6,300 nucleotides of DNA, taken from the NCBI GenBank assembly GCA_030603375.1, contig JAUVXY010000083.1, positions 1 through 6,300 on the forward strand. Reading direction: 5' to 3'. Within the stretch, counting starts at the first letter, position 1; each line of letters begins with the position of its first letter. The notes beneath the pieces are model-generated. The model was not told the origin of the DNA. It saw only the letters and a program-made list of their open reading frames with translations, and did no database searches. The DNA is from Actinomycetes bacterium. GTDB taxonomy: Bacteria; Actinomycetota; Humimicrobiia; Humimicrobiales; Humimicrobiaceae. The position numbers and the translations under genes were made by a program. Below, one piece after another: positions 1 to 4,942 of this stretch.

Positions 1-11
1 TATTTGAATTA

Positions 12-39
12 TTGATTTTTACATCAGCTGTGATAGTAT
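12..39 (+). promoter_or_regulatory. Possible sigma-70-type promoter for the riboswitch-led operon
   Basis: TTGATT at 12-17 (4 of 6 matches to the -35 consensus) lies 16 bases before TAGTAT at 34-39 (4 of 6 matches to the -10). The -10 is preceded by TGA, an extended -10 signature. Transcription would start near 46, about 20 bases before the riboswitch P1 stem, which is a sensible place. The region is very AT-rich, so chance matches are common. An alternative -10, TAAAAT at 44-49, has no good -35 partner. Confidence 0.35.
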
Positions 40-66
40 TAATTAAAATTTGAAAATTTAATATGT

Positions 67-249
67 ATTTCTGTTAATCAAGGAAGTCCAGTGAAAATCT
101 GGAACGGTCCCGCCACTGTGATTGGGTGTGTGCTCTTCAAAATGCCACTGGCAACAAAGTTTTGCCGGGAAGGCGAGGAGTAAAGTCCCATAAGCCAGGA
201 AACTTGTTAATAGGAATTAGTTTACTGCTCTTCGGTTGAAAGAGGGTAA
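67..249 (+). ncRNA. Cobalamin riboswitch (aptamer plus P13)
   Basis: This is a cis-acting leader RNA that binds cobalamin and controls the genes downstream. Visible parts are as follows. A long P1 stem pairs 67-82 with 203-217 (one bulged base, two G-U pairs). P4 pairs TCCAG 87-91 with CTGGA 99-103 around the conserved GTGAAAAT. P5 pairs ACGGT 104-108 with ACTGT 115-119, leaving CCCGCC 109-114 as loop L5. TGGG 123-126 pairs with CCCA 187-190. A peripheral hairpin pairs 148-154 with 162-168. The B12 box, GCCAGGAAAC, spans 194-203. A following hairpin (222-232 with 240-249, one bulged G, loop CGGTTGA) sits where P13 belongs; its CGG can pair with CCG in L5, only three base pairs of the expected kissing contact. 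Conserved core order and spacing match the family. Its position in front of B12 genes on the same strand supports control of this operon. Confidence 0.95.
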
Positions 250-289
250 TTTTTTGTTTTCTAAAAAATAAACAATAAAAAAACTCTCT
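241..289 (+). promoter_or_regulatory. Antiterminator hairpin of the riboswitch expression platform
   Basis: By hand pairing, AGAGGG 241-246 pairs fully with CTCTCT 284-289 (one G-U), T247 with A283, T250-T253 with A277-A280, and TTGTTT 254-259 with AAACAA 270-275. This gives 17 pairs with two mismatches and one bulged base. The helix uses the 3' arm of P13 (240-249) and the 5' arm of the downstream terminator (282-290), so it excludes both. The arrangement is what an OFF-switch would need: without ligand this helix forms and transcription continues; with ligand P13 forms and frees the terminator. It is inferred from sequence pairing only, and much of the helix is A-U. Confidence 0.55.
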
Positions 290-315
290 GTAATTTTGAG
301 CAGGGAGTTTTTTTA
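277..315 (+). terminator. Intrinsic terminator controlled by the riboswitch
   Basis: AACTCTCTG 282-290 pairs with CAGGGAGTT 301-309 (nine pairs, one G-U) around a ten-base loop, and flanking A277-A281 can extend the stem into the T-run at 308-314. This is a classical rho-independent terminator placed between the aptamer and the first gene, so it is the likely OFF structure of the riboswitch. The P13 hairpin upstream (222-249) is also followed by a T-rich tract at 250-260 and could act as a weak second terminator. Confidence 0.85.
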
Positions 316-319
316 TTTT

Positions 320-349
320 AAGCTTAACTACGGATGAATTGTTAAGTTT
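320..349 (+). repeat. Leader inverted repeat between terminator and first gene
   Basis: AAGCTTAAC at 320-328 can pair with GTTAAGTTT at 341-349 (nine pairs including one G-U) around a 12-base loop. There is no T-run after it, so it does not look like a terminator. It lies 26 bases before the start codon of the adenosyltransferase gene and might affect mRNA stability or translation. In such AT-rich sequence it may also be chance. Confidence 0.3.
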
Positions 350-375
350 GTTTGTAAATACAGAAAGTATCAAAG

Positions 376-903
376 ATGGGTAAATTAAAAAAGGGCTACG
401 TCCAGGTTTATACAGGGGATGGTAAGGGGAAAACAACTGCTGCTTTCGGTTTGGCATTAAGAGCTGCGGGAAACGATCTTAAGGTATTTATAGCCCAGTT
501 TGTTAAGGGATTAAAGTATTGCGAAATAAGGGCCATAGAGAAACTAAGTGACAGCATTACTGTAAAACAATATGGAAGGGGATGTTTTATTAAAGACAAG
601 CCTGCCAGAGAAGATACAATCGCTGCGGTTGACGGGCTAAAGGAAGTAACAAAAGTCATATCTTCAGGTAAGTATGACCTGGTTATACTTGACGAGATTA
701 GCATAGCTTTATATTTTAAACTCTTAACACTGCAGGACGTACTTGGTTTGATTGAAATTAAACCGGATAATGTGGAGCTGGTACTAACCGGAAGAAGAGC
801 AGAAAAAGAAATAATTGACAGAGCTGATCTTGTAACAGAAATGTGCGAAGTTAAACATTATTTCAACAAAGGGGTTTTAGCCAGAGAGGGAATAGAAAGA
901 TAA
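376..903 (+). CDS. cobO: BtuR/CobO-type corrinoid adenosyltransferase
   Basis: A cytoplasmic ATP:cob(I)alamin/corrinoid adenosyltransferase (family also called CobA or BtuR) that transfers the 5'-deoxyadenosyl group of ATP to the reduced cobalt of corrinoids. The 175-residue protein is of normal family length. It carries the family's unusual P-loop, YTGDGKGKTTAA, at residues 12-23, followed by QFVKG 41-45. GRGCFI is at 67-72, the Walker B-like LVILDEI at 102-108, and LTGRRA near 137-142. The closing block runs ADLVTEMCEVKHYF to ARxGIE at 150-174. All expected blocks are present, so it should be active. The start ATG has only a weak upstream AGAAAG (362-367, eight bases away), but homology begins at once. 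It is the first gene after the riboswitch terminator, so the riboswitch should control it directly. The family assignment is firm. Whether it acts on salvaged cobinamide, cobalamin or a biosynthetic intermediate cannot be read from the sequence. Confidence 0.95.
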   Translation: MGKLKKGYVQVYTGDGKGKTTAAFGLALRAAGNDLKVFIAQFVKGLKYCEIRAIEKLSDSITVKQYGRGCFIKDKPAREDTIAAVDGLKEVTKVISSGKYDLVILDEISIALYFKLLTLQDVLGLIEIKPDNVELVLTGRRAEKEIIDRADLVTEMCEVKHYFNKGVLAREGIER

Positions 904-1046
904 GATTTTGGCTTAAAGGGAGCAATTGCCGGCTGTTGGATAACTTTGAAGACTGACATGGAAAGGGGGAGCCAATGTAGAAAGTAGAAATTATATATTT
1001 CCACTTAAAAAAGTGTGAAACCAGAACTTTTAAAAAAAATTTTAAT
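904..1046 (+). other. Intergenic spacer with a GC-richer, unexplained segment
   Basis: No gene or known RNA is recognised here. Positions 904-980 are about 47% GC by hand count, clearly richer than the other spacers in the window. TTGGCT 908-913 can pair with AGCCAA 970-975, enclosing about 56 bases. The reading frame of the preceding gene stays open for 27 codons after its stop, to TAG at 985-987. A G-rich AGGGGGA (964-970) stands four bases before ATG-TAG (975-980), a start-stop pair. A small hairpin pairs 999-1006 with 1011-1019. None of these is enough to name a function. Confidence 0.3.
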
Positions 1047-1054
1047 GGAGGAGG
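1047..1054 (+). promoter_or_regulatory. Strong ribosome binding site of btuF
   Basis: GGAGGAGG is the strongest Shine-Dalgarno sequence in the window. It decides between two in-frame ATG codons. It directly abuts the first (1055) with no spacing, but lies six bases before the second (1061), which is therefore the better start. Confidence 0.8.
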
Positions 1055-1060
1055 ATGTTA

Positions 1061-2122
1061 ATGTACAAAAAACTCAAACTTATTTTAGCAGCAGTATTGA
1101 TAGTTATAATTGTTGCTGCGACGGGCACATTTTTGGGTTGCAAAAAACCTGAAGAAGTACCTGCTGCAGAGGCTGTACAGGATATAAATGAAACGGAAGA
1201 AGATTTGCAGGATACTGAAGATGCTGCCGCAGAAGATATTGAAGAAGAGCCAACGGAAATTTTAACAGTAGAGGTTACAGATGGCCTGGGAACTGAGATA
1301 TCTCTTGAAAAGCCAGCAGAAAAAGTAATGGTTTTCGCACCAAGCGCCCTTGAAGTTATAGATGCTCTCGGGGCAATGGATAAGGTAGTTGGTGTAGATA
1401 ACTGGAGCGTTGAAAGCGGGGAACCACTGGCACAGGGTTTTGAAGGTTTCGGAGACTTTCAGGGCTTAAACATAGAAAAAATTGTTGAAGCAAATCCGGA
1501 TATTATTATAGCTTTAGCAGGCGGGTCCGAAGAGGATTACCAGAGAGTTATGGAATTTGGTGTTAAAGTATATACAGTTGAAGCAGCAAGCTTTGAAAGA
1601 ATTTATGAAGAAATTGTTAATATGGGTGCTATTATAGGTTTAAAAGACGAAGCCACTGAACTGAAAAATAAATTCCAGCAGCAGGTTGATGAAATTGATT
1701 CAAAAGTTAAAAACCTGGGTGAAGATGAAAAACCAAAAGTATTCTATGAGATATTTGATGACCCATTATGGAGCGCTGGCAAAGATACTTTTATAAATGA
1801 CCTTATTGTAAAAGCAGGGGGAGCAAACATAGTGGCCATAGATGATCTTGCCGGTTATGTTGAATACAGTGTAGAAAAATTAATTGAAAATAATCCTGAT
1901 ATAATGATTGCTGGTGACGGAGGGATGTATGTAGCAAAAACAGAAGATTTTATACTTGCTGATTCCAGATTCTCCAGCATCGATGCTGTTATTAATAAGA
2001 AGGTTTATATTCTTCCAGAAAACTCTGTTGTAAGACCCAATCATAATACAATTAAGGGGCTTGAGATGTTTGCAAGGGCAATACATCCTGAGCTTTTCGG
2101 TGAATTTGAAATAATAGAATAG
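1061..2122 (+). CDS. btuF: BtuF-like corrinoid-binding lipoprotein
   Basis: The substrate-binding subunit of a B12-type ABC importer (Peripla_BP_2, helical-backbone fold), predicted to be lipid-anchored outside the cytoplasmic membrane. The 353-residue protein starts with a basic, hydrophobic signal segment (residues 1-26) ending in FLGC, with C27 as the likely lipidated cysteine; the lipobox is slightly atypical (F at -3). A strongly acidic linker (about 31-66) follows, then the binding domain. Its first lobe has KVMVFAPSALEVIDALG (89-104) and VEANPDIIIA (142-151). Its second has LWSAGKDTFINDLIVKAGG (236-254) and VEKLIENNPDIMIA (271-284). E98 and E272 occupy the positions of the two lobe glutamates that dock on arginines of the permease in this family. 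The same fold also binds siderophores and haem, so corrinoid is inferred from the riboswitch and neighbours. Start 1061 is chosen over in-frame ATG 1055 because of Shine-Dalgarno spacing. The gene is separated from its permease partners by cobU and cobS. Confidence 0.88.
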   Translation: MYKKLKLILAAVLIVIIVAATGTFLGCKKPEEVPAAEAVQDINETEEDLQDTEDAAAEDIEEEPTEILTVEVTDGLGTEISLEKPAEKVMVFAPSALEVIDALGAMDKVVGVDNWSVESGEPLAQGFEGFGDFQGLNIEKIVEANPDIIIALAGGSEEDYQRVMEFGVKVYTVEAASFERIYEEIVNMGAIIGLKDEATELKNKFQQQVDEIDSKVKNLGEDEKPKVFYEIFDDPLWSAGKDTFINDLIVKAGGANIVAIDDLAGYVEYSVEKLIENNPDIMIAGDGGMYVAKTEDFILADSRFSSIDAVINKKVYILPENSVVRPNHNTIKGLEMFARAIHPELFGEFEIIE

Positions 2123-2185
2123 TTAATCCATTTTTAGTTCTATTGGATGCTGCAGGACTCATAGCAGGATAATGTATAAGAGTGC

Positions 2186-2220
2186 ATGGGGGGAAATTTA
2201 AAATTTCCCCCCATATAATT
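2186..2220 (+). terminator. Perfect palindromic hairpin after btuF, possible terminator or attenuator
   Basis: The 14 bases at 2186-2199 (AT, six G, AAATTT) are exactly reverse-complementary to 2201-2214 (AAATTT, six C, AT) around A2200. In practice the innermost bases would form the loop. The stem is followed by ATAATTTTAAGTTTTT, a broken T-tract, so on the plus strand it resembles an intrinsic terminator. On the minus strand no T-run follows. It lies between btuF and cobU of the same gene set, so it may reduce read-through, or stabilise the upstream btuF mRNA, rather than end the operon. Confidence 0.6.
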
Positions 2221-2272
2221 TTAAGTTTTTGTGCTATATTATTCTTTAAAAGTTTTTTAAAAAATTTTACAT

Positions 2273-2277
2273 GAGGT
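2273..2277 (+). promoter_or_regulatory. Ribosome binding site that supports the TTG start of cobU
   Basis: GAGGT lies seven bases before TTG at 2285. No ATG gives a CobU-type N-terminus: the only nearby ATG (2271) runs into a stop after two codons. The site therefore supports the unusual TTG start, which places the P-loop at the usual distance from the N-terminus. Confidence 0.7.
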
Positions 2278-2284
2278 AAAAATA

Positions 2285-2866
2285 TTGGGTAAAGTAGTTT
2301 TTTTAATTGGCGGTGCAAGGAGCGGCAAAAGTGAATACTCAGAAAAGCTGGCTTCTTTGTTATCAGATAGAGTGGCATACATCGCAACGTCAGAAGTAAC
2401 TGACGTTGAGATGGAAAAAAGAATAGAAATTCATAAAAAAAGAAGGCCCAAGAACTGGAAGACCTATGAAATTTCTGAAAATGATATTGGAATTCAAGGG
2501 TTCAAAAATATCTTTAATCAAATTACCAGACAAAAAATTGATGTTATTTTAATTGATTGTATTACAAATTTACTTTTTAGGATTATTTATAAATATCACC
2601 TTGAAAACATTGAAGTCATCCGCAACGAAGTAGAAAAAGCGATAGAGAAAGAAGTCGCACTGTTTTTTGATGGTTTTTTGAAAATTATAAAGGAAAGCGG
2701 TTTAAATATAATTATTGTTTCTAACGAAGTTGGATCAGGAGTTGTGCCCTACTATCCGCTTGGAAGAGTATTCAGGGATTTAATGGGTGCTGTAAATAAG
2801 AAAATAGCTGCTTGTTCCGACGAGGTTTATTTCTTTGTGGCAGGTCTGAAGCAAAAATTAAAGTAA
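2285..2866 (+). CDS. cobU: CobU: adenosylcobinamide kinase / adenosylcobinamide-phosphate guanylyltransferase
   Basis: A bifunctional cytoplasmic enzyme of nucleotide-loop assembly. It phosphorylates adenosylcobinamide and then transfers GMP from GTP to give adenosylcobinamide-GDP. The 193-residue protein is slightly longer than typical CobU. It has the N-terminal P-loop GGARSGKS (9-16), YIATSEVTD (32-40), and RIEIHKKRRPKNWKTYE (46-62), in which H50 matches the histidine that is guanylylated in the family. DCITNLL is at 91-97, SNEVGSGVVP at 146-155, and GRVFRDLMGAVNKKIA through VAGL at 160-188. All catalytic blocks are intact. Translation most likely starts at TTG. Residues about 98-125 are a divergent, longer charged helix compared with what I recall of the family. 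It is followed 60 bases later by cobS, which uses its product. Confidence 0.95.
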   Translation: MGKVVFLIGGARSGKSEYSEKLASLLSDRVAYIATSEVTDVEMEKRIEIHKKRRPKNWKTYEISENDIGIQGFKNIFNQITRQKIDVILIDCITNLLFRIIYKYHLENIEVIRNEVEKAIEKEVALFFDGFLKIIKESGLNIIIVSNEVGSGVVPYYPLGRVFRDLMGAVNKKIAACSDEVYFFVAGLKQKLK

Positions 2867-2926
2867 GAAGAAAGAAAACAGCTGGAAACAAAAATAGTAT
2901 AAAAATATTAGCAGGATACTAATAAA

Positions 2927-3751
2927 ATGATAAATTTTTTAAATGCTTTAGGATTTTTAACAGTAATAAAAATTCCTGAAAAGTTTTTTTTAAAAAAAGA
3001 ACAATTTTCAAAATCTCTAATTTATTTTCCCCTGATTGGGTTGCTGGTGGGCATAGCTATTTCGTTATTTTATGTTGCTGCCAGCTATATATTTCCTCTG
3101 GTTTTAGCAGTTATTTTAACAATTGGGTTTGAGATTATATTTACCGGAGGTCTTCACTACGATGGTCTTGCGGATATGTTTGACGGAGTGTTTTCAGGTA
3201 AAATTGAAAAAAATAAAATTTTGGAGATTATGAAAAAAAGTGATGTCGGGGTTTTCGGCATACTTTCAATAATTTTTTCAATTGCTCTAAAAATTTGTTT
3301 TATTTATTATATTGCGCTGCTTAATTCAAAAAATTTAGTTACTTTCTTAGCGGTACTTATTTTTATGCCTGTTGTTGGAAGGTTAAGCATGCTTTATCTA
3401 TTTAGCAGATATGGCGCCGCAAAAAAAGAAGGCAGTCTTGCTGTTCTTTTCGTTAGCGAGAATAATAAAAAAATTTTTATTATATCGGCTTTTTATACGA
3501 TAATACTATTTATGCTGGGAATGACTTTGGCAGGAGTTTTTTCAGGAGATGGTGCAGGCGGGACATTAGATTGGATACACCTTAAGATTGGTATGAGTGT
3601 TTTTTTATTTACATTTTTATTCTTGATACTGGCAGGCAAGTTCTTTACCAGAAGGATAGGTGGTATTACCGGAGATATTCTCGGCGGCATTTGCATAATT
3701 GTTGAGATATTTTATTTGTTTATCAGCTACCTGTGTATAAAGTTTATTTGA
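2927..3751 (+). CDS. cobS: CobS: adenosylcobinamide-GDP ribazoletransferase
   Basis: An integral membrane enzyme, also called cobalamin synthase. It condenses adenosylcobinamide-GDP with alpha-ribazole (or its 5'-phosphate), the step that completes the nucleotide loop. The 274-residue protein is slightly longer than usual. It has the catalytic, metal-binding signature GGLHYDGLADMFDG (74-87) with its aspartates, then MKKSDVGVFG (102-111, matching the family's conserved MKDSxxGxxG block). GRLSMLYLFSRYGAAKKEG follows at 151-169 and GGITGDILGG at 245-254. Hydrophobic segments at about 31-57, 58-73, 110-131, 137-160, 184-206, 222-237 and 251-272 fit a polytopic protein. AGGA (2913-2916), ten bases upstream of the ATG, is a modest ribosome binding site. 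It acts directly after CobU. The lower-ligand activating enzyme CobT is not in this window. Confidence 0.95.
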   Translation: MINFLNALGFLTVIKIPEKFFLKKEQFSKSLIYFPLIGLLVGIAISLFYVAASYIFPLVLAVILTIGFEIIFTGGLHYDGLADMFDGVFSGKIEKNKILEIMKKSDVGVFGILSIIFSIALKICFIYYIALLNSKNLVTFLAVLIFMPVVGRLSMLYLFSRYGAAKKEGSLAVLFVSENNKKIFIISAFYTIILFMLGMTLAGVFSGDGAGGTLDWIHLKIGMSVFLFTFLFLILAGKFFTRRIGGITGDILGGICIIVEIFYLFISYLCIKFI

Positions 3752-3874
3752 AATAATCCAGCAATGCAGTTGCGGTAAACAATAAAGTTACTGGTGCTTA
3801 ATTCTAAATTTTATTATGCTTTAAAAAATTTATAGTATTGTTATTTTAAGGATTTATTCTCAGATATTTGATAT

Positions 3875-4918
3875 ATGAAAACTATTAATAGAACATTAAA
3901 ATATACATTAATATTAATAATTATGCTGATCTTGCTGGTTATTTTTGCTTCTTCTGTTGGTTCTGCAAATTTAAGTATAAAAGAAACTACAATTATTATT
4001 GGAAGCTTTATACCACCAGTTAGTTTTTTTGTTGATGCCGACAACATTGACCCCCGGAGCTTTGCCATAATTTCACAGATAAGGCTCCCAAGGATCTTTG
4101 TGGCCATATTTGTAGGCATAGCTCTTGCAAGCGCAGGAGTAATTTTCCAGGGCATATTTAGAAATCCTATGGCAGATCCATACATAATAGGGGTTTCGGC
4201 CGGAGCTTCCTTCGGGGCTACGATTGGTCTTTTGTTCACAACTGGCATCAGGTTATTAAATATATCCTGCACCAGCATCTTTGCTTTTTTAGGTGCCATA
4301 GCAGTGACATTTCTGGTCTATAATATATCACGCATAAGAAATAAGACTTCTGTGCTCACCCTGCTTCTTGCAGGTGTTGCCCTGAGTGCGCTTTTGAGTG
4401 CCCTTAATTCATTTATCTTAATATTTAGGGCGCATGATCTGGCAAAGGTTATATTCTGGTTAATGGGAGGATTAACTGCAGCTACCTGGCAGCAGTTTTT
4501 TGTAATTGCTCCGATTATTATTATCCTTTTAGCAATTTCTAGTTTTTATATGAGAGATTTGAATATAATTTCCTTAGGTGATGAAAGAGCTTCCCAGATA
4601 GGGGTTCAGACGGAGAGGACAAAGAAGATACTTTTAATTCTTGCTTCGCTGATAGCAGCTGCTGCTGTTTCGGTAAGCGGCATTATAGGATTTGTTGGTT
4701 TAATTACCCCGCATATTTTAAGACTTATTGTGGGACCTGACCATAAGATACTGTATCCCACGTCTGCTATTGCCGGGGGAATTGTTTTGCTGGCATCTGA
4801 TACCCTTGCCAGAACTATTTTAACACCAAGAGAAATACCTGTTGGGATAATAACGTCTATTGTCGGTGTTCCATTTTTTTTGTATTTGCTTATAAGATCC
4901 AAGAGAAAAGTTTTTTAA
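3875..4918 (+). CDS. btuC: BtuC-like permease of a corrinoid ABC importer
   Basis: The membrane-spanning subunit of the importer, FecCD/BtuC family, expected to form a dimer that docks the binding protein outside and the ATPase inside. The 347 residues cover the whole family length. An N-terminal membrane helix (about 8-26) is followed by RLPRIFVA (70-77), in which R70 and R73 are spaced like the BtuC arginines that bind the lobe glutamates of BtuF. The conserved FQGIFRNPMADPYIIGVSAGA spans 91-111. LGDERASQIGV (234-244) is the cytoplasmic coupling region that contacts the ATPase. GIIGFVGLITPHILR spans 269-283 and PREIPVGIITSIVGVPFF 318-335. An in-frame stop at 3869-3871 fixes the start at ATG 3875. 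No Shine-Dalgarno is properly spaced; AAGGA at 3848-3852 is 22 bases away. Substrate is inferred from context, because haem and siderophore permeases look alike. Confidence 0.9.
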   Translation: MKTINRTLKYTLILIIMLILLVIFASSVGSANLSIKETTIIIGSFIPPVSFFVDADNIDPRSFAIISQIRLPRIFVAIFVGIALASAGVIFQGIFRNPMADPYIIGVSAGASFGATIGLLFTTGIRLLNISCTSIFAFLGAIAVTFLVYNISRIRNKTSVLTLLLAGVALSALLSALNSFILIFRAHDLAKVIFWLMGGLTAATWQQFFVIAPIIIILLAISSFYMRDLNIISLGDERASQIGVQTERTKKILLILASLIAAAAVSVSGIIGFVGLITPHILRLIVGPDHKILYPTSAIAGGIVLLASDTLARTILTPREIPVGIITSIVGVPFFLYLLIRSKRKVF

Positions 4919-4942
4919 TTTTTTAGGAACAAATTTACCAAT

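Noticed and set aside
137..457. Open frame of 106 codons on the minus strand across the leader
   Set aside because: It overlaps the riboswitch, terminator and the cobO P-loop region, and its translation looks like random low-complexity sequence.
964..980. GGGGGAGCC resembling the 5' start of a TPP riboswitch
   Set aside because: The conserved CTGAGA and ACCTGAT-type blocks that must follow are absent; the downstream sequence is plain AT-rich spacer.
1055..1063. ATG at 1055 as the start of btuF
   Set aside because: It directly abuts the GGAGGAGG ribosome binding site with no spacing, while in-frame ATG 1061 has a six-base spacing; only two residues differ.
3752..3874. Possible promoter or regulatory site before btuC
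   Set aside because: I saw no convincing -35/-10 pair, no terminator hairpin and no second riboswitch; the only notable motif, AAGGA at 3848-3852, is too far from the start codon to be its ribosome binding site.
3841..4299. Open frame of 152 codons on the minus strand
   Set aside because: It is fully antisense to the btuC start region, shows no recognisable family and has no supporting ribosome binding site; btuC motifs on the plus strand are unambiguous.
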